Shown here: positions 1 to 5,998 of the stretch, in pieces
Numbering within the stretch: position 1 is the stretch's first letter
Layout of the letters: each line of letters begins with the position of its first letter
Origin: Rickettsia typhi
GTDB lineage: Bacteria; Pseudomonadota; Alphaproteobacteria; Rickettsiales; UBA1997
NCBI GenBank assembly: GCA_945906835.1
Contig: CAMDRL010000047.1
Coordinates: 1 to 8,852, forward strand
Direction: 5' to 3'
DNA: 8,852 nt
The notes under the pieces: generated by a model
Told to the model about the DNA's origin: nothing
What the model saw: only the letters and a program-made list of their open reading frames with translations
Database searches by the model: none
Position numbers and translations under genes: made by a program

Positions 1-30
1 ATCGAAATTATTTTTATCGAAATTATTTTA
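1..30. repeat. Two-copy 15-bp tandem repeat
   Basis: The 15-base unit ATCGAAATTATTTTT is followed immediately by a second copy that differs only in its last base. A degenerate third start (TCAGAATTTA) follows. It lies just upstream of the transposase remnant, and the window begins inside it, so the array may continue to the left. It could be an IS end or a slippage product; no matching inverted copy is visible beyond the transposase. Confidence 0.6.
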
Positions 31-50
31 TCAGAATTTAATAAAAACTC

Positions 51-784
51 ATGTCATTTGAACCAAAACAAATAGAAATGATTTGTCTAGAAGATTTAGT
101 TCCAGAAAATCATATTTACAGAAAATTCCAAACTCTGTGGAATCTTAAGTCAATTAGAACAGAGCTGGAAAGGATAGAAGCAGATTCTGATTACAAAGGA
201 TAAGAAAATCATACTTCTCCAGCCAAAAAGGCTGAGGAAAAAGACAAAATAATTTCTAAAAGCTTGAAACTCTAAACAATAAAAACATCCATAAACTTTC
301 TGTGGATAAGAATGCAAGGTTTGGAGCTAAAAGCAAAAAGAAATTCTGGCATGGTTACAAAAAACATGTTTCGGTGGATATGCAATCTGGAATGATCAAC
401 AAAGTCGCGATTACTAACGCTAATGTTATTGACGGGGAAGGGTTCAAACATTTTGCCCCAAAGCAAGGAGCGGTTAATGCTGATAAAGGTTATTGTGACA
501 AGAATGTTCAAATGGTTGCAAAGGCTAATAATCTTAACCTTTGTGCCATTAAGAAAAATAATATGAAGGATAAAAATCACGATCTTGACCGCTGGTATTC
601 AGGGCTTTGCTCTCCTTACGAAAGAGTTTTTTTTAATCAAAGTAAAAGAACCAGATATTGTGGACTTGCCAAAAACCAATTCCACTCCTTCATGCAAACA
701 ATTACCTTCAATTTTAAAAGATTGGTGGTGTTAACAGAAGAAAATGTGCAATCAGTTACTAACCAAGCGCCACTCACAACATGA
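51..784 (+). pseudogene. Broken IS5-type (DDE) transposase
   Basis: This is the remnant of a transposase of about 300 residues or more. The N-terminal piece runs from ATG 51 to an in-frame TAA at 201-203 (50 codons) and contains the typical start LEDLVPENHIYRKF. The same frame continues with a transposase-like linker (KKAEEKDKIISK) to about position 260. There the frame is lost in a run of four A (258-261). One extra A would join it to the second open frame, which runs to the stop at 782-784. That frame carries the C-terminal catalytic half: HGYKKHVSVDMQSG, the second catalytic aspartate in ADKGY, the glutamate in SPYERVF, and the KNQFHSFMQ and FNFKRLVVL blocks. The middle of the protein, including the first catalytic aspartate, is missing. 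The gene therefore has an internal deletion, a premature stop and a frameshift, and cannot encode an active enzyme. The IS5 family assignment rests on recalled family motifs. Confidence 0.85.
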
Positions 785-860
785 ACAAGGGATTGGTGCC
801 ACTGTTCATCAAGAACAGAAAAATACCAAAAATTATCAAAGACTGAGCTTTAAAAAGCTT

Positions 861-888
861 AAAAAACCAAGAAATTCTATAAAGAATT
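861..888 (-). terminator. Weak candidate terminator of map
   Basis: Reading the minus strand after the map stop, a 6-bp hairpin (AATTCT / AGAATT, 4-nt loop, at 873-888) is followed by TCTTGGTTTTTT. The stem is short and AT-only, so this is a weak candidate. The surrounding 785-912 stretch between the transposase remnant and map contains no other convincing gene, only small AT-rich inverted repeats. Confidence 0.3.
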
Positions 889-912
889 CCAACAAAATTT
901 GTTTTAGATTTA

Positions 913-1773
913 TTAGAAAGTTAGATTTGCAACAGTCCCATAAGGTGGAAAATCTAAGCCTTTTGGTGAAGAAGTAAAAATTTCTACTCCATCTTTAGTA
1001 ACGCCAACAGTGTGCTCAAATTGCGCTGATAAAGATTTTTTACCAGCAGTAAAATCTGCGGTAGTTGCAACCCATTCCTGTTTTAATCTTTCTAATTTTT
1101 GATCAGGGGCATCTTTTTTAGCTTGATAAGATTTAGTTTTATAATTGCCCTCATTAATCATTGGTTCAATTGTAAAAAACATTCCTTCTTCCAAAACTCT
1201 GTCGCAATTTTTGTCGTAATAATGAACTACGCTTGGTTCGGTATGAAAAATACGACCAATACCATGTCCACAAAAATTTCTTACAACTGAAAATCCATGT
1301 TTCTCAGCATTTGTTTGAATGGCTTTGCCAATGCTTGATAACTTAGCTCCCGGTTTTACTTGCTCAATTCCAAGCATCATAGAATTATAAGTAACCTGAC
1401 AAAGTCTTTTTGCTTTAATGCCAGGATCTCCTACATAATACATTCTACTAGTATCGCCATGCCATCCGTCTAAGATAACCGTGACATCAATATTGACTAT
1501 ATCGCCATTTTTTAATATTTCGTCACAAGGAATGCCATGACAAACTACATGATTAATAGAAGTGCAAATTGATTTAGGGAAGCCTTTGTAATTAAGTGGT
1601 GCAGGGATTGCGTTGTTAGCAATAATTTTATCGTGACATAGATTATCTAAAATATCAGTTGTAACTCCTTCTTTAACAAATTGAGCAATGAAATCCAGTA
1701 TTTCGGCAGCTAATTTACCAGCGGCGCGCATTTTTTTAAATTCTTCTTCAGTGTGAATTGTTATCTTAGTCAT
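913..1773 (-). CDS. map: Methionine aminopeptidase, type I
   Basis: This cytosolic metallopeptidase removes the initiator methionine from new proteins. The protein has 286 residues against about 264 in E. coli. All expected active-site residues are visible: H79 (VVCHGIP), metal ligands D96 (NIDVTV) and D107 (HGDTSR), H170 (CGHGIGRIFH), E203 (TIEPM) and E253 (SAQFEHT), plus H177. The extra length has two sources. About 19 residues rich in Lys, Gln and Asp are inserted around 211-232, between the last two ligands. About 8 residues (GTVANLTF) follow the PPY where related alphaproteobacterial proteins usually end. The stop lies close to the decayed IS element, so that tail may be a by-product of its insertion. 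The ATG at 1771-1773 is the natural start because the MTKITIHTEEEF opening matches the family; no Shine-Dalgarno site precedes it. The gene is divergent from rpoZ across 82 bp. Confidence 0.95.
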   Translation of the reverse strand: MTKITIHTEEEFKKMRAAGKLAAEILDFIAQFVKEGVTTDILDNLCHDKIIANNAIPAPLNYKGFPKSICTSINHVVCHGIPCDEILKNGDIVNIDVTVILDGWHGDTSRMYYVGDPGIKAKRLCQVTYNSMMLGIEQVKPGAKLSSIGKAIQTNAEKHGFSVVRNFCGHGIGRIFHTEPSVVHYYDKNCDRVLEEGMFFTIEPMINEGNYKTKSYQAKKDAPDQKLERLKQEWVATTADFTAGKKSLSAQFEHTVGVTKDGVEIFTSSPKGLDFPPYGTVANLTF

Positions 1774-1782
1774 GATTTTTTG

Positions 1783-1811
1783 TTGATTATGCAGAATTGA
1801 GATTGTAGAAT
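1783..1811 (+). promoter_or_regulatory. Probable sigma-70 promoter of rpoZ
   Basis: TTGATT (1783-1788) and TAGAAT (1806-1811) are separated by exactly 17 bp. They match the -35 consensus at 4 of 6 positions and the -10 at 5 of 6. A start near 1818 would give a leader of about 38 nt before the rpoZ ATG. The -35 box is only 10 bp from the map start codon, so this promoter sits inside the leader of the divergent gene. Confidence 0.55.
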
Positions 1812-1819
1812 TTTTCTAC
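1805..1819. promoter_or_regulatory. Inverted repeat over the rpoZ -10 and start site
   Basis: GTAGAA and TTCTAC form a perfect 6-bp inverted repeat around TTT. It overlaps the predicted -10 box and the likely transcription start of rpoZ. Its position fits an operator, but a repeat this short in AT-rich DNA can arise by chance and no regulator is identified. Confidence 0.3.
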
Positions 1820-1855
1820 TACACTTTTTTTGAAATCTAAATCTAAAATTTCACA

Positions 1856-2203
1856 ATGGCAAGAATTACAGTTGAAGATTGCGTCACGGTTATTGGCAAT
1901 CGTTTTGAACTTTGCTTAGTTGCAAGCAATCGTGCTAAAAGCATTTTATCTGGAGCTTCTACTCAACTTGATAGAAAAGAAAAACCTGCAGTTATCGCTC
2001 TTAGAGAAATCGCTGATGGTTTAGTTGATATTGAAAATGTTAAAAATAACATTATTCGTGCCATTAGAAATCGCGGTTCTGCTGAATCTGTTCACGCAGA
2101 AAGCAGTGCTGCTGCAGAAATGATCGAAGAAGAAATTCAAGCTCAAAGTATGATTCTAAAAGAAACTACTTTTGTGGATGAAAATATTCAAGTTGACGAT
2201 TAG
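1856..2203 (+). CDS. rpoZ: RNA polymerase omega subunit
   Basis: Omega binds the beta-prime subunit, helps RNA polymerase assemble, and in Proteobacteria forms part of a (p)ppGpp binding site. The 115-residue protein starts with the family signature MARITVEDC, followed by NRFELCLVASNRAKSI (residues 15-30) and the VIALREIADG block (residues 45-54). The tail is acidic and probably disordered (EMIEEEIQAQ and ENIQVDD), which is usual for alphaproteobacterial omegas. The ATG at 1856 fits the family start exactly although no Shine-Dalgarno site precedes it. spoT lies downstream, a frequent pairing in Proteobacteria, but here the two are separated by a palindromic repeat that may uncouple their transcription. 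Confidence 0.95.
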   Translation: MARITVEDCVTVIGNRFELCLVASNRAKSILSGASTQLDRKEKPAVIALREIADGLVDIENVKNNIIRAIRNRGSAESVHAESSAAAEMIEEEIQAQSMILKETTFVDENIQVDD

Positions 2204-2229
2204 TTTTTCCAAGTTCGTAAAAATAAAAA

Positions 2230-2336
2230 GCCATCATCCTTGAATCCCCAAGACCCGAGTGTATCTGAAGTTTGAGTTCTGAAGTAATAAGGCTCATGAT
2301 ATCCCCAACGCTCACGCGTCAAGGATGGCGAGCGTT
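2230..2336. repeat. Palindromic intergenic element between rpoZ and spoT
   Basis: The outer arms GCCATCATCCTTGA (2230-2243) and TCAAGGATGGC (2319-2329) pair as 11 bp once a 3-nt duplication (ATC) in the left arm is bulged out. Inside are two direct repeats: ATCCCCAA at 2244-2251 and 2301-2308, and TCTGAAGT at 2264-2271 and 2278-2285. The element is more GC-rich than its surroundings and non-coding. This is typical of short palindromic repeats dispersed in intracellular alphaproteobacterial genomes. It occupies nearly the whole 158-bp rpoZ-spoT gap. Confidence 0.65.
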
Positions 2337-2340
2337 TTAA
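2307..2340 (+). terminator. Candidate terminator after rpoZ
   Basis: AACGCTC (2307-2313) and GAGCGTT (2330-2336) are a perfect 7-bp inverted repeat with a 16-nt loop. Four T close the right arm and follow it. This hairpin uses bases next to the larger palindrome and would compete with it. It could end or attenuate rpoZ transcription before spoT, but the T tract is short. Confidence 0.35.
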
Positions 2341-2361
2341 TAAAGTCACTATTCAATTCTC

Positions 2362-4512
2362 ATGCTTTCTTCTTCTGAGTTAATTGCTAAAATAAAATCC
2401 TACCACCCTAATCTCAACGAAGCTTTAATTCATAAAGCTTATGTTCTTTCTAAAACTTCGCATGGCAATCAAAAAAGACATTCTGGCGATCCTTATTTTT
2501 TACATCCTCTAACTGTTGCAGAAATTCTCACTGATTTAAAATTAGATCAAGAAACAATAGCTGCCGCTCTTTTGCATGATGTGGTTGAAGATACCGAAGT
2601 TCCGTTAGAAGATATTGAAAAGCAATTTGGTGAAGATGTTGCTAAGTTAGTTAATGGCGTAACTAAGCTTGGTAAGTTAGAATCGACTCCATCTAGCGAA
2701 AGAGTTGCAGAAAATTTTCGTAAATTGGCTTTTGCAATGTCAGAAGATATAAGGGTTCTTCTGATTAAATTGGCAGATCGTTTACACAATATGCGCACTT
2801 TGTCTTATGTTCCTTCAGAAGAAAAAAGGTTAAAAAAAGCTAAAGAGAGTTTGGACATTTATGCACCATTAGCGGCTAGAATTGGTCTAAATAAAATTAA
2901 AGATGAATTACAAGAATTGTCTTTTGCAATCATTGATCCCGAAAGTAGAAATGGTATTGTTGAAAAACTTTCTGAACTTAAAGAGGCAAAAAAAGATTTA
3001 ATTGATAATATAATTGTTGATCTAAGTGAAAAATTAAATCAAGAAGGTGTTAAATTTAAAATTTCTGGAAGAGAGAAGAAGCCTTATTCAATTTGGATGA
3101 AGATGAGAAAGCAGAATATTAGTTTTAGCCGATTATATGATGTTATGGCTTTTCGAATTGTGGTTGAAGATGTGGCACAGTGTTATCGCGCGCTGGGAGT
3201 TGTTAACTCTAATTACAGCATGATTCCCAATACTTTTAAAGATTATATTAGCACCCCAAAAGATAGCGGTTATAAATCTTTGCATTTAGCAATTTTAGGG
3301 CCATTTAATAAGAAAATCGAAATCCAGATTCGTGATAATAAAATGCATGAGATTGCTGATTTAGGTGTTGCAGCTCATTGGCATTATAAAGAAAATGGCT
3401 CAAAATCAAGTTCGAAGTTTGAAACTCAACAATATAAATGGATTGGAGAATTAATATCTCTTTTTGAAAATGCTGAATTTGCCAGCGACGCTTTAAAGCA
3501 GCATAAATTTCAGATACATAAAAATGAGGTATTTTGTTTTACGCCAAATGGTGATATTTTTAATTTGCCAGTTGGGTCTACAATCATTGACTTTGCTTAC
3601 GCCGTACATTCTGAAGTTGGAAATCATTGTGTTTCAGCTAAAATCAACAGCATTATTTCGCCATTACGCCACAAGCTAGAAAATGGCGATCAAGTTGAAA
3701 TCATAACTTCGAAAGCTTCAAAACCTTCAGCAAATTGGCTGCAATTTGTTGTTACTTCAAAAGCTAAATATGCTATTAAATCTTTTATCAGATCTGAAAA
3801 ATTTTCTGAATATAGTTCTTTAGGTCGGGCAATTTTAAATAAATTTTTTGCTTCAAAAAATTTAGAATTAAATGAGAAGATTTTAGAAAAAATTCTACCA
3901 CATTTTGGTAAAAAAACAGTTGCTGATTTATGTGTTAAAGTGTCTGAAGGAGCTATTCCAAGACAAGAAGTTTTAAAAGCAATTTACCCAGATTTTAAAG
4001 AAGAAACAAAACAGCTTAACCCATTAAAATTTCAGGATAAAAAGAAAAAAACTTCTCATGCAATTCCAATTGAAGGTTTGGTTTCGGGAATGGCAATTCG
4101 TTATGCTGGTTGTTGCGTGCCAATTCCGGGAGATTTGATTTTTGGCGTTATTAATACTGGAACGGGAGTAACAATTCATAATCAAAATTGTCATAATTTA
4201 AAAAATCTTGCTCTTACTCCGCAAAGAATTTTAGATGTTTGTTGGAAAAGTGGCGATGAAATTGGTAATGAAATGTATGCCAGTAGAGTTAGAATTGTGG
4301 TGCATAATGAATCGGGAAGTCTTGCGGAAGTTAGTAGTACAATTGCTAAGAAAAAAATTAATATTAGTAATATTAAAATTGTTAATCGCAGCTCAGATCA
4401 CTTTGAATTGATGGTTGATATGGAAGTGAAAAACCTTGATCACTTAGAAGAAATTTTATCTACATTAAGAATTTCCAAAAAAATTCTTGAGGTGGAGAGG
4501 GTTTTTGGATGA
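2362..4512 (+). CDS. spoT: Bifunctional (p)ppGpp synthetase/hydrolase (RSH)
   Basis: This cytosolic stringent-response enzyme makes (p)ppGpp from ATP and GDP/GTP and degrades it again. At 716 residues it has the full long-RSH layout. The N-terminal HD hydrolase domain keeps H48 (FLHP), H72-D73 and E76-D77 (LLHDVVEDT), and D139 and N143 (LADRLHNMRT). The synthetase domain (about 235-345) has KPYSIWMKM, D260 (LYDVMAFR), GYKSLH (303-308) and E320 (IEIQIR). A TGS domain covers about 386-450. A zinc-finger region carries C584, C585, H606 and C610, and an ACT domain fills about 640-716. Both activities look possible. However, the RxKD signature of bifunctional enzymes reads TFKD (291-294), and the usual NGYxSLHT reads SGYKSLHL. 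The ATG at 2362 lacks a Shine-Dalgarno site but gives a family-like N terminus. The gene follows rpoZ. It is probably the only long RSH of this genome, which cannot be tested here. Confidence 0.95.
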   Translation: MLSSSELIAKIKSYHPNLNEALIHKAYVLSKTSHGNQKRHSGDPYFLHPLTVAEILTDLKLDQETIAAALLHDVVEDTEVPLEDIEKQFGEDVAKLVNGVTKLGKLESTPSSERVAENFRKLAFAMSEDIRVLLIKLADRLHNMRTLSYVPSEEKRLKKAKESLDIYAPLAARIGLNKIKDELQELSFAIIDPESRNGIVEKLSELKEAKKDLIDNIIVDLSEKLNQEGVKFKISGREKKPYSIWMKMRKQNISFSRLYDVMAFRIVVEDVAQCYRALGVVNSNYSMIPNTFKDYISTPKDSGYKSLHLAILGPFNKKIEIQIRDNKMHEIADLGVAAHWHYKENGSKSSSKFETQQYKWIGELISLFENAEFASDALKQHKFQIHKNEVFCFTPNGDIFNLPVGSTIIDFAYAVHSEVGNHCVSAKINSIISPLRHKLENGDQVEIITSKASKPSANWLQFVVTSKAKYAIKSFIRSEKFSEYSSLGRAILNKFFASKNLELNEKILEKILPHFGKKTVADLCVKVSEGAIPRQEVLKAIYPDFKEETKQLNPLKFQDKKKKTSHAIPIEGLVSGMAIRYAGCCVPIPGDLIFGVINTGTGVTIHNQNCHNLKNLALTPQRILDVCWKSGDEIGNEMYASRVRIVVHNESGSLAEVSSTIAKKKINISNIKIVNRSSDHFELMVDMEVKNLDHLEEILSTLRISKKILEVERVFG

Positions 4513-4580
4513 TTTGCAAAATAAAAACTAAAAATATTTGTATTTAATTAATGCAAAGTTAATCTGCTTACTTGCAAATA

Positions 4581-4594
4581 GCTGAAATATCAGC
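4581..4594 (+). other. Small hairpin upstream of folE start
   Basis: GCTGA (4581-4585) and TCAGC (4590-4594) form a perfect 5-bp stem with an AATA loop, 25 bp before the preferred folE ATG. It may be a leader structure; it is short, and chance cannot be excluded. No clear promoter was found in the 107-bp spoT-folE gap, so folE may be read from spoT. Confidence 0.25.
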
Positions 4595-4619
4595 AACTGA
4601 TAAAATTTCCAAAAACAAA

Positions 4620-5237
4620 ATGAAAAAAACAACAAACCAAGTCAAAAAAATAACTCGCCAATTAAATAGACCTACAGTGCAAGAAGCGGAAGCGGCTGTT
4701 AAGGTTCTAATTGCTTGGGCTGGAGATAATCCAAATCGCGAAGGTTTACTTGAAACGCCAAAAAGAGTTGTAAATGCTTATCGTGAATTTTTCTCTGGTT
4801 ACGATATTAATCCAGAAGAAGTTTTGGGTAAAACTTTCGAAGAAATTGAAGGTTATGATGATATTGTTTTGTTAAAAAATATGCGCATGGAATCTCATTG
4901 TGAACATCACATGGTGCCTTTTATTGGTAAGGCTCATATTGCTTACATTCCAAATAAAAAAGTTGTTGGAATCAGTAAAATTGCTCGTTTATTAGATGTG
5001 TTTGGTAAAAGATTGCAAACTCAAGAAACTATGACAGCGCAAATTGCTGAAACAATTAACAAAGTTTTAAAACCAAAAGGTGTGGCAGTTTTAATTGACG
5101 CTAAACATCAATGCATGACAACCCGCGGTATCCATAAAATTGATACCACAACCATCACTAAAAGAATGTTAGGTTCTTTTAAAACTGACCCAGAAATGGA
5201 AAAAAAGTTTTTAGCAATGATTACAATTAATTCTTAA
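4620..5237 (+). CDS. folE: GTP cyclohydrolase I
   Basis: This enzyme converts GTP to 7,8-dihydroneopterin triphosphate, the first step of folate synthesis and of the queuosine precursor route. From ATG 4620 the protein has 205 residues. The family zinc and active-site motifs are intact: ESHCEHHMVPF (C94, H96, H97), KKVVGISKIARLLDVF, RLQTQETMTAQIA, and KHQCMTTRGI (H163, C165). An in-frame TTG at 4572 would add 16 residues. The ATG is preferred because the conserved domain starts well after it and the TTG extension overlaps a leader hairpin. Neither start has a Shine-Dalgarno site. The gene lies 107 bp after spoT and 16 bp before maf. No other folate or queuosine gene is in the window, so which pathway it feeds is open. 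Confidence 0.93.
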   Translation: MKKTTNQVKKITRQLNRPTVQEAEAAVKVLIAWAGDNPNREGLLETPKRVVNAYREFFSGYDINPEEVLGKTFEEIEGYDDIVLLKNMRMESHCEHHMVPFIGKAHIAYIPNKKVVGISKIARLLDVFGKRLQTQETMTAQIAETINKVLKPKGVAVLIDAKHQCMTTRGIHKIDTTTITKRMLGSFKTDPEMEKKFLAMITINS

Positions 5238-5239
5238 AT

Positions 5240-5243
5240 GAGG
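5240..5243 (+). promoter_or_regulatory. Ribosome binding site of maf
   Basis: GAGG lies 10 nt before the maf ATG at 5254, just past the folE stop. It is the only clear Shine-Dalgarno-like motif in front of the genes whose starts are in this window, and it supports the ATG at 5254. Confidence 0.45.
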
Positions 5244-5253
5244 CCCATAGCTT

Positions 5254-5859
5254 ATGGTTCTTAGGCAAGACTGCCAGATAATTCTGGCTTCAACATCGGC
5301 AATTAGAAAAGAAATTTTAAGTGAAAGTGGCTTAAAATTTAAAGCAATTGCCCCTGATTTTGATGAAGAAAAATCTAAAAAATCTCTTAAAAAACTTTCT
5401 GCAACAGAAAAATCTATTGAACTTGCTTGTGGAAAAGCTCTTTCAATAAGCAAAAAATTTCCTGATTATTTTGTGATTGGTTCAGATCAGATATGTGAAA
5501 TTAGTGGTACAGAAGTTTCTAAATCCAAGAACTCCCCAGAAGCTATTTTGCAATTAAAAAAATTAAATAGCAAAAGTCACAATCAAAATAATGCTGTTGT
5601 TGTTGCTTATAAAGGTAAGATAATTTTTAAAAATTTCTCCAAAGCTAAGTTACAAATGCGCAAATTATCAGAAGATGAAATAAAAGCTTATGTCAAAATA
5701 GACAAAGCTTGGGGAAGTGCAGGAAGCTACAAATATGAGTCTTTAGGAAAATATTTATTTACCAAGGTTAGTGGTGATTATCACGCAATTTTAGGTTTTA
5801 ATATTCAGCCTTTGTTAAACTTTTTTTATTCAAAAAAATTAGTATCAATTAAACTTTGA
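5254..5859 (+). CDS. maf: Maf-family nucleotide pyrophosphatase (YceF-like)
   Basis: Maf proteins hydrolyse non-canonical or modified nucleoside triphosphates to monophosphates; the YceF branch prefers 7-methyl-GTP. The 201-residue length is normal. Family motifs are present in order: the substrate loop LASTSAIRKEIL (11-22), the aspartate D78 in GSDQI, the GSAGSYKYESLG block (154-165), and GDYHAILGF (174-182), usually written GDyhtIlGlP. The canonical proline and arginine of the SPRR loop are replaced here by alanine and lysine (SAIRK). The position of the motifs favours YceF over YhdE, but substrate preference is inferred. The gene follows folE by 16 bp on the same strand and is probably co-transcribed, with a GAGG site ahead of its ATG. 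Confidence 0.9.
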   Translation: MVLRQDCQIILASTSAIRKEILSESGLKFKAIAPDFDEEKSKKSLKKLSATEKSIELACGKALSISKKFPDYFVIGSDQICEISGTEVSKSKNSPEAILQLKKLNSKSHNQNNAVVVAYKGKIIFKNFSKAKLQMRKLSEDEIKAYVKIDKAWGSAGSYKYESLGKYLFTKVSGDYHAILGFNIQPLLNFFYSKKLVSIKL

Positions 5860-5894
5860 ATCAAAAAATTACCCTACGAAACACAATAATATTG

Positions 5895-5951
5895 TCATCC
5901 TAAGCGAAGGAGCTCTTGAGACAAAGAGAGGAATCATTCACTTACGGATGA
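5895..5951. repeat. Palindromic intergenic element before the TerC gene
   Basis: TCATCCTAAG (5895-5904) pairs with CTTACGGATGA (5941-5951) over 10 bp with one bulged base. An inner hairpin, CTCTT (5913-5917) with AAGAG (5924-5928), sits in the loop. The left end (GTCATCCT..GCGAAGG) resembles dispersed non-coding repeats known from many bacterial genomes, including Rickettsiales. It starts with the same TCATCCT heptamer as the left arm of the 2230-2336 element, but the interiors differ. It may also act as a weak transcription barrier after maf. Confidence 0.6.
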
Positions 5952-5965
5952 AGGTTGCTTTGTGG

Positions 5966-5974
5966 TGATATAAT
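5966..5974 (+). promoter_or_regulatory. Extended -10 promoter of the TerC-ZntB unit
   Basis: TGATATAAT is a perfect extended -10 element (TGnTATAAT). The hexamer 17 bp upstream (GGATGA, 5946-5951) is a poor -35 and coincides with the right arm of the palindromic repeat. Transcription would start near 5981, leaving a leader of about 18 nt before the ATG at 5999. Confidence 0.6.
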
Positions 5975-5998
5975 TACCTTAAACTATTTATTTAAACC

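Noticed and set aside
258..262. Programmed -1 frameshift in the transposase
   Set aside because: Only four A precede the G, a weak slippery site, and the gene also has an in-frame stop and a central deletion, so simple decay explains it better.
744..977. Open frame of 77 codons on the plus strand after the transposase half
   Set aside because: It overlaps the transposase end and the 3' end of map on the other strand, has a low-complexity Lys/Asn-rich composition and resembles no family I know.
4513..4571. Promoter for folE in the spoT-folE gap
   Set aside because: TTGTAT and TAATCT at 16-bp spacing match consensus poorly, and such AT-rich DNA gives many equal chance matches.
5238..5264. Eight-codon reading frame MRPIAYGS between folE and maf
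   Set aside because: It starts right after the folE stop and overlaps the maf start out of frame. It is too short to support, and nothing suggests a translated leader peptide.
5895..5951. CRISPR-like or tRNA-like structure
   Set aside because: There is a single palindrome with no spaced repeat series, no cloverleaf and no CCA-type end, so a dispersed palindromic repeat is the simpler reading.
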